NCBI GenBank assembly: GCA_016845105.1
Contig: JAERTF010000178.1
Span: forward strand, 1-36,719
DNA: 36,719 bases
From: Bacteroidota bacterium
GTDB lineage: Bacteria > Bacteroidota > Bacteroidia > Bacteroidales > F082
Reading direction: 5' to 3'
Both the position numbers and the translations under genes were made by a program. The notes beneath the pieces are model-generated. The model made no database searches. It had not been told where the DNA came from and saw nothing but the letters and a program-made list of their open reading frames with translations. Positions 10,201 through 22,692 of the stretch are shown here, piece after piece. The number at the start of each line of letters is the position of its first letter. Position 1 is the first letter of the stretch.

Positions 10201-10811
10201 TCACCTGTACCAATATATACTATATCAGTATTTGTTGGGTCAATTGCTATTGCTGATACTCCCAAAACAGGTTGATTATCTGTCATAGGAGTCCAGTTTG
10301 CTCCCTCATCAACAGTTTTCCATAATCCACCGGAAGGGGCGCCAATATATATAATATTAGGGTCGTTGGGATCAAGCATGATTACATTTATTCTTCCAAT
10401 ACCTGGGTTCCAGTGTCCGGTAACATCTGCTGAGGTTGAAGGTCCCATAGGGGTCCAACCACTTCTTGCTTTTATATTCGAATTTGTTGAGTTACTATTA
10501 AACTTGGTAATTTCATTCCAAACCTGAGAGTGATTGATTCTATTTCCTGATGGATAAACACGTTGTTTAGTGAAGTGTTCCCAACGTTTGTATTGTTTCC
10601 ATCCGCTTCCTTTTCCTGTAGGATGTGAGTTAAAATACTCATTGGCGGATTTTTGAACATCGTAGAAATTTACACTCATGTCCTTCATCATATCAACAAA
10701 CTCAGGAGTATTATTCTCGCTTGATGTTGTTGATGTGTTTTGCGAATATCCTACCATTGATACTACTATCATTAAGATTATGGCAAGAAATAACGATTTA
10801 GATATTTTCAT
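7227..10811 (-). CDS. Secreted BNR/Asp-box propeller protein with PKD domains and T9SS sorting domain
   Basis: A 1194-aa exported protein. The signal peptide is MKISKSLFLAIILMIVVSMV, cut near GYSQ. Residues of about 110-740 form a sortilin-like propeller with at least ten Asp-box turns of the S-x-D-x-G-x-x-W type (for example STDGGVTW, TTDSGDNW, SEDAGSTW). Two PKD domains follow (about 744-825 and 830-915), then a choice-of-anchor-J-like jelly-roll (about 920-1100). A T9SS type A domain closes the protein (IIPNPSTGIFNIS, ATGIYFVEI, VRKIILRK). Proteins of this design are common in marine Bacteroidota, and most have no assigned activity. Sialidases also carry Asp-boxes, but no sialidase catalytic set is evident. 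It is divergent from the GH2/sulfatase operon 85 bases away. Confidence 0.88.
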   Translation of the reverse strand: MKISKSLFLAIILMIVVSMVGYSQNTSTTSSENNTPEFVDMMKDMSVNFYDVQKSANEYFNSHPTGKGSGWKQYKRWEHFTKQRVYPSGNRINHSQVWNEITKFNSNSTNSNIKARSGWTPMGPSTSADVTGHWNPGIGRINVIMLDPNDPNIIYIGAPSGGLWKTVDEGANWTPMTDNQPVLGVSAIAIDPTNTDIVYIGTGDKDASDNYSIGVLKSTDGGVTWNTTGLDWTINQNRTICKLLINPIDPTILFAGTTDGVYRTTDSGDNWTKVHSGNIDDLEFKPGDPSVIYTITQKFFKSSDGGDTFIEKTGMSTGSRAQIAVSDDNPDYVYYFSSNNGIYRSEDSGESFTKRSSQPNQGSQAWYDLAFCVSHTDAEEVHLGEINTWKSQNGGTSWTKTTDWTWNNPIGYTHCDIHEMVFFGSTLFVGSDGLISKSTDGASTWTNLTEGISIRQFYKIGTSKNDPYKILGGSQDNGTSVYTTDHWHEWLGADGMECIPDYTNSNIVYGTSQNGIFYKSNNGGNHGGMNIAQPGGGNWVTPFVIHPDEPGTLYVGSSEVRKTTNGMNSWTTISNFGVGNLDNMAISESNGDYIYTSKESKIYRTINGGESWSSIADGLPNLQISYIAIHPEDPETIAVSLSGFTTGEKVYISEDAGSTWTNYSLNLPNIPANCVAFSVGSINPIYVGMDVGVYYVDNTLSEYSSFMENLPNVIVNELEINHGAGLIRAATYGRGLWEANVIIYAPTAEFEAEQTTIPIGCSNNFTSLSQGPPETYDWVFEGGTPSSSTDRNPTGITYDSEGTYNVQLTVTNSLGTDIMLKEDYIVVSSTLLPSTNFTTNDSIACSNNEVELFDQSLYCPDTWEWSFSPSTVVFVNGTDKNSQNPVVEFDPGVYSVTLTTSNSVGNNSLTKTNYIHAGGIELPFVENFEFESLKDNGWTIENPDEQVTWEITEVLGSYPGNKAPWMNNIDYPRFGERDRMISPAMNFKGLANLHMQFEHAYAQRAFQKDSLIVYISDDCGENWTRLYANGPDGTGIFATSPTTMDSFIPQSNEDWCGFGYGSECTLLDLSNWEGSPNVKIMFESYCHYGNNLYIDNVLISNNVIIDEISKDEIKVEIIPNPSTGIFNISVVDYIGDLEINVINPQGQKLFSKAIVSTSSTLSQSIDLSNQATGIYFVEIRTKNSKEVRKIILRK

Positions 10812-10855
10812 GATTTTTGGTTTGATAATTACTTAGTTTTACAAATTAGAAGAGC

Positions 10856-14769
<3,914 letters not shown>

Positions 14770-14770
14770 T

Positions 14771-16834
14771 ATGCCATATCTAACTAAACTTTTTTTTGTT
14801 TCGCTATTTATCCTGACTTTAGTAGGATGTGATATTTCTAAACAGAAAAGTGAAAATAGGCCCAATATTATATTTATCATGGCAGATGATCATGCCTATC
14901 AGGCAATTAGCTGTTATGGTGATAGTTTAAACAGCACACCTAATATTGACAAACTTGCAAGGTCTGGTTTAAGGTTTAACAAAAGCTTTTGTACAAACTC
15001 CATATGTGCACCAAGTCGTGCAGTTATATTAACTGGTACCTATAGTCACATAAATGGGCATATTGACAATTACACAACATTTGACGGGAGTCAGTTAACT
15101 TTTCCAAAACTATTGCAAAAGGCAGGCTACCAAACTGCAATGGTCGGAAAATGGCACCTAAAGAGTGATCCAACTGGCTTCGATTATTGGAATATATTAC
15201 CCGGACAAGGTCAATATTACAATCCCGATTTTATTGAAAATGGAGTTAAGAAACGCATTCCGGGTTATGTTACAGATATTACTACCGATATTGCTTTGGA
15301 GTGGATTAATAAACGTGATGAAGAAAAACCATTTTGTTTGTTACTACACCACAAAGCACCCCATAGAAACTGGATGCCGGCTCCGGAGTATTTATCAAAG
15401 TATGATAGTATTCAATTCCAAATTCCCAGAACCTTTTTTGATGATTATTCAACCCGGGGATATGCAGCAAGAGAACAAAAGATGGAGTTAGGTAGGCATA
15501 TGATGATGGCATATGACTTAAAAGTTCCTGATTATCATGGTGATAATAATTCGGGACTTGAAAGCTGGAAATTTATATTTGATCGTATGGATTCCGTTCA
15601 ACAGGATTTCTGGAATCAAGCATATTTTTACAAGAATAAAGCAATGATAGATGCAAATCTCAGTGCTGAAGATTTGAAGAAATGGAAATATCAGCGCTAT
15701 ATGCAGGATTATTTAAGTTGTATAGCTTCTGTAGATGATAATATTGGACGAGTTATTGAGTATCTTGAAGAGAGGGGTTTAGTGGAAAACACAATAATTG
15801 TTTACACATCCGACCAGGGATTTTATCTGGGTGAACATGGATGGTTTGATAAAAGGTTTATGTATGAGCAATCCTTAAGAATGCCCTTAATTATTAGTTA
15901 TCCTAAGAATATTGTAGCTTCAGGTGTAAATGAAAACCTTGTGTTAAATCTTGATTTTGCACCTACATTTCTTGACTATGCTGGTGTGGAAATACCTGAA
16001 AGAATGCAAGGTAAGTCGTTAAGGAATATCCTTGAATCAAACCCAAATAATAGCTGGCGTGATGCTGTTTATTATAGGTATTATGAGTATCCCGGTCCTC
16101 ATTCCGTAAAGAGACATTACGGTATAAGAACCAATAGATATAAACTTATTCACTTTTACTATGATGAAGATTACTGGGAATTATATGACCTTGTGGTTGA
16201 TCCCGATGAGGTTAATAATATCTATGAAAATGAGGAATATTTAGAACTGATCCAAGTGCTTAAGTTGAGGTTGTACGAGCTTCAAAATGATTATTTGGAT
16301 ACCGAAGAGGATAGGTTTTTACCTGCTGGTAATATTGAGGTTGATCATATCGCATGGGGTTGTCCTGTAAAACTTAAATATCCAAATAACAAGAAATACA
16401 CAGGCGGTAGCAAGAATGCATTAACCGATGGGCGAAAGCTATCTGACAGTGGAAATTATTCCCATGACTTTTCTGTTTGGCAAGGGTTTGAAGGAGATGA
16501 TCTTGAAGCTGTAATTGACTTTAATAAAGAAACAGTAATCACTTCAATTTCTTGTGGATTTTTGCAGAATAGATCTTCATGGATATTCCGTCCTGATAAA
16601 GTAAGTTTCTATGTTTCAGAAAATGGAATTGATTATTCTTTGCTTGAAGAAGTTAAAGCAAATATTAGTGCTAAGTCTACTGATGTTAAGAGAATTAATG
16701 TATCTGTGGAAACTGAACAAATGAAGGTTCGATATATTAAAGTACTTGCCAGTAATATGGGTATTTGTCCCGATTGGCATATAGGCAAAGGTAAAAAAGC
16801 ATGGTTGTTTGTCGATGAAATTGAAGTGAATTAA
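14771..16834 (+). CDS. S1 sulfatase lipoprotein, GlcNAc-6-sulfatase-like, with discoidin-like C-terminus
   Basis: A formylglycine-dependent sulfatase, 687 aa. The lipobox TLVGC makes Cys20 the lipidated residue. The N-terminal metal site is IIFIMADDHAY. The FGly motif is CAPSR, with Cys79 to be converted. GKWHL and TSDQGFYLGEHGWFDKR are further active-site segments. NPDFIENG, HKAPHRNW and the SDQG (not SDNG) form recall the N-acetylglucosamine-6-sulfatase/mucin-desulfating group of S1 sulfatases, so a 6-sulfated GlcNAc-type substrate is inferred. Residues of about 541-687 form the discoidin-like module shared with neighbouring enzymes (ALTDG, SWIFRPDKV, CPDWHIGKGKKAW). It is the second gene of the operon. 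The maturase (anSME or FGE) is not in the window. Confidence 0.9.
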   Translation: MPYLTKLFFVSLFILTLVGCDISKQKSENRPNIIFIMADDHAYQAISCYGDSLNSTPNIDKLARSGLRFNKSFCTNSICAPSRAVILTGTYSHINGHIDNYTTFDGSQLTFPKLLQKAGYQTAMVGKWHLKSDPTGFDYWNILPGQGQYYNPDFIENGVKKRIPGYVTDITTDIALEWINKRDEEKPFCLLLHHKAPHRNWMPAPEYLSKYDSIQFQIPRTFFDDYSTRGYAAREQKMELGRHMMMAYDLKVPDYHGDNNSGLESWKFIFDRMDSVQQDFWNQAYFYKNKAMIDANLSAEDLKKWKYQRYMQDYLSCIASVDDNIGRVIEYLEERGLVENTIIVYTSDQGFYLGEHGWFDKRFMYEQSLRMPLIISYPKNIVASGVNENLVLNLDFAPTFLDYAGVEIPERMQGKSLRNILESNPNNSWRDAVYYRYYEYPGPHSVKRHYGIRTNRYKLIHFYYDEDYWELYDLVVDPDEVNNIYENEEYLELIQVLKLRLYELQNDYLDTEEDRFLPAGNIEVDHIAWGCPVKLKYPNNKKYTGGSKNALTDGRKLSDSGNYSHDFSVWQGFEGDDLEAVIDFNKETVITSISCGFLQNRSSWIFRPDKVSFYVSENGIDYSLLEEVKANISAKSTDVKRINVSVETEQMKVRYIKVLASNMGICPDWHIGKGKKAWLFVDEIEVN

Positions 16835-16839
16835 GGGGG
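16833..16839 (+). promoter_or_regulatory. Purine-rich, Shine-Dalgarno-like tract before the second sulfatase
   Basis: aaggggg overlaps the stop of the first sulfatase gene and ends 5 bases before the ATG at 16845. Most genes here have only A-rich leaders, as usual in Bacteroidota, so this G-run is an exception and supports the chosen start. Its effect on translation is unknown. Confidence 0.3.
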
Positions 16840-16844
16840 TAATT

Positions 16845-18788
16845 ATGAAATCAAAACTTATTGGATTATTTGTATTCTGCATAGTTACGGTTGTAATAGT
16901 GACGATTATCTCAAGTTGTTCGCATAAGGAGAATATACTCCCAAATGTGGTTATTATTTTCACAGATGATCAGGGTTATGCGGATGTCGGGTGTTACGGA
17001 GTTGACGGGTATGAAACACCAAACCTTGATAAACTTGCAACCGAAGGTATGCGTTTTACTGATTTTTATGTATCGCAAGCAGTTTGTAGTGCATCAAGAA
17101 GCTCTTTACTTACAGGATGTTATGCAGAAAGAGTTAGTATAAACGGAGCATTGATGCCTAATTCAAAAATCGGGTTAAACCCCGATGAAGAAACAATTGC
17201 TGATCTCTTGAAAAAGAAAGGATATTCCACAGCAATTTTTGGAAAATGGCATCTTGGTAGTGATACTTCATTTTTGCCATATAATCAGGGTTTTGATGAA
17301 TATTATGGTTTGCCATATTCCAATGACATGTGGCCTGTAAACTACGATGGTACTCCTGATACTAATGCAAGAAAAAGGAATTATCCAAAATTATATATTA
17401 TTGATGGCAAGGATAAAACAGAAGAAATCTCAACATTGGAAGATCAGTCATCACTAACAACCCGCTATACAAATAAAGCAGTTGATTTTATCAAAAGAAA
17501 TAAGGATAACAGATTTTTTCTTTATTTACCTCATACAATGCCCCACGTTCCATTAGCCGTATCAGACAAATTCAAAGGAAAAAGTGAAAATGGCCTTTAT
17601 GGCGACGTGATAATGGAAATTGACTGGTCGGTTGGACAGATTATGAAAGCGTTGAAAGATAATGGTATCGAGGATAATACAATTGTGATTTTTACAAGTG
17701 ATAATGGACCCTGGTTAAATTATGGAAATCATGCTGGAAGTGCTCTACCTTTGCGTGAAGGTAAAGGTACAATGTGGGAAGGTGGTCCAAGAGTTCCTTG
17801 TATTATTAGATGGCTGGGAAATATTAAAGAAGGTGGAGTATGCAATGATATGGCAGCTACAATTGATATACTTCCAACTCTGGCCGAAATTACTAATACC
17901 AATTTAAAGGGAAACAAAATAGATGGTATAAGTATTCTTCCTCTAATGTTGGGAGAAGATACTGTTCCTCGCGATACATATTATTATTACTATGGTCGAG
18001 AACTTAGAGCAGTAAGAAAAGGAGAGTGGAAACTATATTTCCCTCATTCATATAGATCATACAGTGGTGTTGAGCCTGGAACAGATGGATATCCTGGAAA
18101 ATATGGAAGAAAAAAATGTGGAATTGAATTATACAACCTCAGGGATGATATGAGTGAAACCAACGACTTGGCCGAGGAATTTCCTGAAATAGTGATGCAG
18201 TTATCGCTTATTGCAGATGAAGCGCGAAAGGAGCTTGGTGATGCACTTACTGATATTACTGGAAAAGGTGTAAGGAATCCCGGACGTTTAAGGCCAACAA
18301 AAGAAATGGAAGTAAAAAATATAGCTAAGAATGCCGACATAAAAATGTCAAAATTACCAAATGGTGCATACCCGGGCGATGGACCTATTACATTGGTAAA
18401 TGGTATAACAGGTAGCTATGATTGTAAAGACGGACAATGGTTAGGGTATTGGGGTGATAGTTTTGAGGCAGTTATTGATTTGGGTGAAATGAAATTTGTT
18501 AAATCAATTTCTCCTTCATTCCTACAGAGTCAGTCATCATGGATATTTCTCCCTCATGAGGTTTGTATTTCTGTGGCAACTACCAATAATGAATATTCTG
18601 TTATAAGGTGTTTAAATACAGAACTTAAAAAGGATAATAGTTCATTGGTTAAGGATTATTATGCCAACGTGGAAGATACTATTAGGTATATTAAAGTTGA
18701 AGCTAACAATATTGGCAAATGCCCTGATTGGCATGCAGGTAATGGTGGTGATGCCTGGATTTTTATTGATGAGATTGTAATTAAATAG
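16845..18788 (+). CDS. S1 sulfatase lipoprotein with discoidin-like C-terminus
   Basis: A second formylglycine sulfatase, 647 aa, arylsulfatase A-like. The lipobox IISSC gives Cys25. The active-site segments are IIFTDDQGYADVG, the FGly motif CSASR (Cys81; the Ala variant of C-x-[PA]-x-R), FGKWHLGSD, and TSDNGPWLNYG followed by EGGPRVP. Residues of about 505-647 are the shared discoidin-like module (WLGYWGDSFEAVIDLG, SWIFLPHEV, CPDWHAGNGGDAWIF). The FGly variant and the substrate-side loops differ from both neighbours, so it probably removes a differently placed sulfate. A galactose or GalNAc sulfate is a guess from its operon partners, not read from residues. The gene starts 10 bases after the preceding stop and ends 11 bases before the next sulfatase gene. 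Confidence 0.9.
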   Translation: MKSKLIGLFVFCIVTVVIVTIISSCSHKENILPNVVIIFTDDQGYADVGCYGVDGYETPNLDKLATEGMRFTDFYVSQAVCSASRSSLLTGCYAERVSINGALMPNSKIGLNPDEETIADLLKKKGYSTAIFGKWHLGSDTSFLPYNQGFDEYYGLPYSNDMWPVNYDGTPDTNARKRNYPKLYIIDGKDKTEEISTLEDQSSLTTRYTNKAVDFIKRNKDNRFFLYLPHTMPHVPLAVSDKFKGKSENGLYGDVIMEIDWSVGQIMKALKDNGIEDNTIVIFTSDNGPWLNYGNHAGSALPLREGKGTMWEGGPRVPCIIRWLGNIKEGGVCNDMAATIDILPTLAEITNTNLKGNKIDGISILPLMLGEDTVPRDTYYYYYGRELRAVRKGEWKLYFPHSYRSYSGVEPGTDGYPGKYGRKKCGIELYNLRDDMSETNDLAEEFPEIVMQLSLIADEARKELGDALTDITGKGVRNPGRLRPTKEMEVKNIAKNADIKMSKLPNGAYPGDGPITLVNGITGSYDCKDGQWLGYWGDSFEAVIDLGEMKFVKSISPSFLQSQSSWIFLPHEVCISVATTNNEYSVIRCLNTELKKDNSSLVKDYYANVEDTIRYIKVEANNIGKCPDWHAGNGGDAWIFIDEIVIK

Positions 18789-18799
18789 ATCTACTAAAC

Positions 18800-20377
18800 A
18801 TGAAATATATTGTCAAAATGAGTTATACATTTTCAAAAATACGATTATTGGTTTTTGGAATTTATGCTTTGCTTTTAGTAATGGCAGTTGGCTGTAATTC
18901 AGGAGGTACTGTTTCGGAGGTACGTCCAAATATTATTCTGATTCTTGCGGATGATCTTGGTTATGGTGAGCTTAGTTGCTACGGTCAGAAGCTAATTGAA
19001 ACACCTAATATTGATAAACTTGCTGAAAATGGGATGAAATTCACACAGCATTATTCCGGAGCACCGGTTTGTGCACCAGCAAGATGCATATTATTGACTG
19101 GAAAGCATAGTGGTCACGCATATATTCGAGGAAATGATGAATGGGAATCTAGGGGCGATGTTTGGAGTTATATGTCGATGATTGCTGACTCTAGTTTGGA
19201 AGGCCAGCGACCAATGCCAGATAGCACGATTACAATTGCCAGATTACTAAAGAAGGCGGGCTATACAACAGGTATGATTGGTAAATGGGGACTTGGAGCT
19301 CCACAAACCAACAGTATCCCAAACAAAATGGGGTTTGATTATTTTCTTGGTTATAATTGTCAACGTCAGGCACATACTTATTTTCCTATACATCTTTATG
19401 AAAATGAAAACAGACTATATCTAGACAATGATACTGTTCCTCCTAATACTAAACTTGCTAATGATGCCGATCCAAATGAAAAGGGTTCATATGATAATTT
19501 TTCCTTAAACGTTTATGCTCCTGATATTATGTTTGATGGGATGATGAATTTCATCGATGAGAATAACGACCAACCATTTTTTATGTACTGGGCAACACCT
19601 ATCCCACATGTACCAATACAGGCACCAAATTCCTGGGTTGATTATTACATAAATAAATTCGGTAAAGAAGAACCATATTTGGGCGATCGTGGTTATTTCC
19701 CTCATCAAAATCCAAATGCTGGTTATGCTGCAATGATATCATACTTTGATGAACGAGTTGGTCAATTAGTTGCTAAACTGAAAGAAGATGGTATATATGA
19801 TAATACAGTGATAATATTCACTTCCGATAATGGACCAACCTATGCCGGTGGGGTAGATGCGGCATTTTTTAATTCGGCAGGACCATTTAATGAGGGATAT
19901 GGCTGGACAAAAGGATTTGTTAATGAAGGTGGAATAAGAGTACCAATGATAGTACATTGGCCTAAGAAAATATCAGGAAGAAAGGTTTCCGACCATATTT
20001 CAGCTTTTACTGATATTATGCCAACAATTTGCGATATTGCTTACGTAGAAACTCCAGATAATATTGATGGAATAACATTTCTGCCAACACTATTGGGGAA
20101 TAGTAATCAGATAATACATGATTATCTTTATTGGGAATTTCCTGAGTATAATGGACAGCAGGCAGTTAGAATGGGTGATTGGAAGGCAATCCGAAAAAAT
20201 ATTAAAGAGGGCAACCTTGATTTGGAACTGTATAATCTGGTATATGATATTAAAGAAGAAAACAATGTGGCTGATGAAAATCCTCATTTGGTTAAGAAAA
20301 TGATAAATATTATGGATGAATCTCATACACAGCCCGAAATCGATAGGTTTAAGATGAAAGCCTTGGGTGATGAGTAG
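18800..20377 (+). CDS. S1 sulfatase lipoprotein without C-terminal accessory module
   Basis: A third formylglycine sulfatase, 525 aa, last gene of the operon. The lipobox AVGC gives Cys32. An in-frame Met7 would give a more usual signal length, so the start could be 18 bases later. The metal site is ILILADDLGYGE, the FGly motif is CAPAR (Cys91), and the second metal segment is TSDNGPTYAGG followed by EGGIRVPMIVHWP. The usual K-W-H-L-G active-site segment reads GKWGLG here, so Gly164 replaces the histidine. This looks like a subgroup feature and not a lesion, because the protein is otherwise intact. Unlike its two neighbours it lacks the discoidin-like tail. It resembles arylsulfatases of marine and gut Bacteroidota; the substrate is unknown. 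Confidence 0.9.
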   Translation: MKYIVKMSYTFSKIRLLVFGIYALLLVMAVGCNSGGTVSEVRPNIILILADDLGYGELSCYGQKLIETPNIDKLAENGMKFTQHYSGAPVCAPARCILLTGKHSGHAYIRGNDEWESRGDVWSYMSMIADSSLEGQRPMPDSTITIARLLKKAGYTTGMIGKWGLGAPQTNSIPNKMGFDYFLGYNCQRQAHTYFPIHLYENENRLYLDNDTVPPNTKLANDADPNEKGSYDNFSLNVYAPDIMFDGMMNFIDENNDQPFFMYWATPIPHVPIQAPNSWVDYYINKFGKEEPYLGDRGYFPHQNPNAGYAAMISYFDERVGQLVAKLKEDGIYDNTVIIFTSDNGPTYAGGVDAAFFNSAGPFNEGYGWTKGFVNEGGIRVPMIVHWPKKISGRKVSDHISAFTDIMPTICDIAYVETPDNIDGITFLPTLLGNSNQIIHDYLYWEFPEYNGQQAVRMGDWKAIRKNIKEGNLDLELYNLVYDIKEENNVADENPHLVKKMINIMDESHTQPEIDRFKMKALGDE

Positions 20378-20397
20378 TGATATAGTTAGACTACTCA
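20371..20397. terminator. Short inverted repeat spanning both convergent stop codons
   Basis: tgagtag (20371-20377) and ctactca (20391-20397) are perfect 7-base arms around a 13-base loop. Each arm contains the stop codon of one of the two convergent genes. It is the only place where converging transcripts could end within the gap. The stem is short, so termination is tentative. Confidence 0.35.
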
Positions 20398-22643
20398 ATA
20401 ATCAATTCATCAATAAAAATCCATGAAGGGTTACCATATCCTCTATGCCACTCAGGACATTGCTTTAAGCTCATGGCTGTAACCCTTAAGTATTGAACTT
20501 TTATGGGATTGATTTCTATATTAAAAGGAATCGATTTAACCAGGTAATTCTTATCTTCAATATCACCCTCAATACTTCCTGCTCTACTATAATTTTTACC
20601 ATCCTTAGATATCTCAACAACTACCTCAACAGGTAAAAATACCCACGAATTAACTGCCTTTAAGAAATTCATGCTGATTTGTTTAACCAACTCAGGTTTT
20701 TGAAGGTCAATTTCTATAATCATGTCATTTCCTTGAAATCCCAACCAATTATTATGAAAGTCAAGATCACCAAATAAGCCATCGGTTAATGCTTTTTCTT
20801 CACCAACAGGGTAAATGTCGCTAGGCTTGGTTAGTAATTTAATGGTTTTTCCCTTTGCGATATTTGATTTTGTCATCATCTGCAGTTTGTGAAGAACGTA
20901 TTTTTTGTAATCACTTGTTATGAAATTTCTCTCATTAATTCTTGTTGTTTCTGTAAGTTCAGATATTTCAATAAACCTGTCTAGATATTTCAACATATCT
21001 GGTCTCAATCTATTTTTACCATTGTTCTTATTTAAATATGAGATTTCATCAAAGTCTTTGTTTAAAGCTATATCCAGGTATGCGAAATCCACTGGTAATC
21101 GGGTTCTTAACACGCGCAACAAGTATAATGAATCATCCTTCACAGATTCTTCAGCTTTGTCCATTAAAGATCTGTATTGAGTCAGTAGGTTAGGGGTTAA
21201 ATAGGAGTCAACATAATCTGCAGGGAAACCGTAAATATTTAAAAATTCACTTTCCTGATTATCGATTAAAGAACTGTGTGCTAGTTTGTAATAGGAAATA
21301 ATATATGGTTTGGAAGGACCAAAGTATTTGGTCAGATAATCTTCTACAATAGAATCCACATTTACATTTGGATTCCACAATAGTTTGGCTATAAGATATT
21401 GTTTTAAATCCGACATATCCGACCAGTTTCCTCCACTTCCTTGCTGGAACATCATGTTTACATTGTTTTGTTTAAAGAATTGGATGTTGGGCTGTAGCAC
21501 GTGAAAATTAGGGAAAGGAGTAAGGTAGTTTTTAAATTGAACCACATAATCCCACAGAAAGATATTATTTGTTAAAGAGCTCCAGTCTTTCATGTCCTGT
21601 ACAAAACCATTGCTTCTGGGATCATCAGCAAGAGGCATACTTCTGTTACATTCAATTGAGCAAAACATGATGTTAACGTTTTGCGAGGGTTTGATATTTT
21701 TAGGTGCTGATCGGGTAAACTGGTATGCAAGAGTGGAAATATTCTTATCGGGGAATTCACTAGCCAGTTCATTGGCCATAAAGATATAGGCTCCAGACAC
21801 TGAGCCATACTTTTCATACATATCGTTACAATCTGCACATTCACAGTAATTGTAGCAATCGTTTTGTGATACTGACCAATATTTTTTATAGGGATTTTTC
21901 CGAATTTCTTTTGCCAGGTTTTGTTTCAAAATATTAATAACATCAGGGTTGCTTAGGCATAACTGTGCATCACTAATCCTATGGTCTCCCACCAGTGAAA
22001 AATATTCAGGATGGTCTTCAAAATACTTTTCCGGATCTATAAGTTTATTAAATGTATGGACAAAACTACCCCATTCATCAAGGGTTTCCAATTTATGCCA
22101 ATGTCTATATTTCTGGTCTTTCATACCGGGAAAGAGTATTCTTCGAAAAGAAAATGCTGGTTCATAGGTTTTGTTAATCTCTGGAATAATTATGGTATTG
22201 TTTTTCGGAACAAACTCTTCATTTGGATTAAGTAATCTACATCCTAAGTATTCATCGATAAATGTATAAGCTGCGTATAAATCAGTTTTGTCGCTTGTAC
22301 CTGAAATTATAATGTCATCATCCAGAGTTTTGATGATAAAACAATCCTCAGGTAATGTATTTAATTCGTTTAAAGCACTAGAATCATTTATTAATTCATT
22401 TCCAACAATGATATGCTTTCTGCCCTTCTGTAACTGTTTGCTAATCATTAATCTTGATGAAGATATACGGTAAATATAATCCTGAAGCTCTGAAGCTGCC
22501 AATTGAGTTAAACTATCTGCATCGAGTGATAGTAATATTGTATAATCAGACTTGCTGTTTTGTGTAATCGTTAATGTAGATTTTTGATGGTTACATGAAG
22601 CAAACGTAACTATTACTATAATTGACAGGATTAAATTTTTCAT
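20391..22643 (-). CDS. DUF4838 (GH163-like) lipoprotein, probable endo-beta-N-acetylglucosaminidase-type hydrolase, with discoidin-like C-terminus
   Basis: A 750-aa lipoprotein (lipobox TFASC, Cys17), last gene of the minus-strand operon. An alpha-glucuronidase-type N-terminal domain (about residues 25-140; AASELQDYI, HIIVGNE, LYAAYTFIDEYLGCRLL) precedes the DUF4838 region (about 150-560; FSFRRI, HPEYFSLVGDHR, LCLSNPDV, WSVSQNDC, and a Cys cluster CECADC). DUF4838 corresponds to GH163, whose characterised member in gut Bacteroides cleaves complex N-glycans within the chitobiose core. I recall that link but cannot verify the catalytic residues here. Residues of about 607-750 are the shared discoidin-like module (ALTDG, WLGFQGNDM, SWVFLPVEV, CPEWHRGYGNPSWIF). 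Clustering with GH20 and GH29 enzymes fits host glycoprotein degradation. Confidence 0.75.
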   Translation of the reverse strand: MKNLILSIIVIVTFASCNHQKSTLTITQNSKSDYTILLSLDADSLTQLAASELQDYIYRISSSRLMISKQLQKGRKHIIVGNELINDSSALNELNTLPEDCFIIKTLDDDIIISGTSDKTDLYAAYTFIDEYLGCRLLNPNEEFVPKNNTIIIPEINKTYEPAFSFRRILFPGMKDQKYRHWHKLETLDEWGSFVHTFNKLIDPEKYFEDHPEYFSLVGDHRISDAQLCLSNPDVINILKQNLAKEIRKNPYKKYWSVSQNDCYNYCECADCNDMYEKYGSVSGAYIFMANELASEFPDKNISTLAYQFTRSAPKNIKPSQNVNIMFCSIECNRSMPLADDPRSNGFVQDMKDWSSLTNNIFLWDYVVQFKNYLTPFPNFHVLQPNIQFFKQNNVNMMFQQGSGGNWSDMSDLKQYLIAKLLWNPNVNVDSIVEDYLTKYFGPSKPYIISYYKLAHSSLIDNQESEFLNIYGFPADYVDSYLTPNLLTQYRSLMDKAEESVKDDSLYLLRVLRTRLPVDFAYLDIALNKDFDEISYLNKNNGKNRLRPDMLKYLDRFIEISELTETTRINERNFITSDYKKYVLHKLQMMTKSNIAKGKTIKLLTKPSDIYPVGEEKALTDGLFGDLDFHNNWLGFQGNDMIIEIDLQKPELVKQISMNFLKAVNSWVFLPVEVVVEISKDGKNYSRAGSIEGDIEDKNYLVKSIPFNIEINPIKVQYLRVTAMSLKQCPEWHRGYGNPSWIFIDELIIE

Positions 22644-22692
22644 TTTTTGTCAGATCGTTTGAAAAAATATTTACAAATTCAATGATAATACG

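Noticed and set aside
7227..10811. Sialidase assignment for the Asp-box protein
   Set aside because: Asp-box repeats alone are shared by many propellers. No arginine triad or other sialidase catalytic set was seen, and the layout fits sortilin-like BNR secreted proteins.
5195..10811. Inclusion of the two T9SS genes in the glycan-degradation locus
   Set aside because: They are convergent with each other, separated from the GH2 operon by divergent promoters, and carry no carbohydrate-active domain that would tie them to it.
16616..16963. 115-codon minus-strand frame across the junction of the first two sulfatase genes
   Set aside because: It is antisense to two well-supported coding regions, with a low-complexity hydrophobic composition and no family resemblance.
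20090..20398. 102-codon minus-strand frame overlapping the third sulfatase and the end of the DUF4838 gene
   Set aside because: Both overlapping genes are strongly supported. The frame is rich in Ile/Phe as expected from AT-rich antisense reading.
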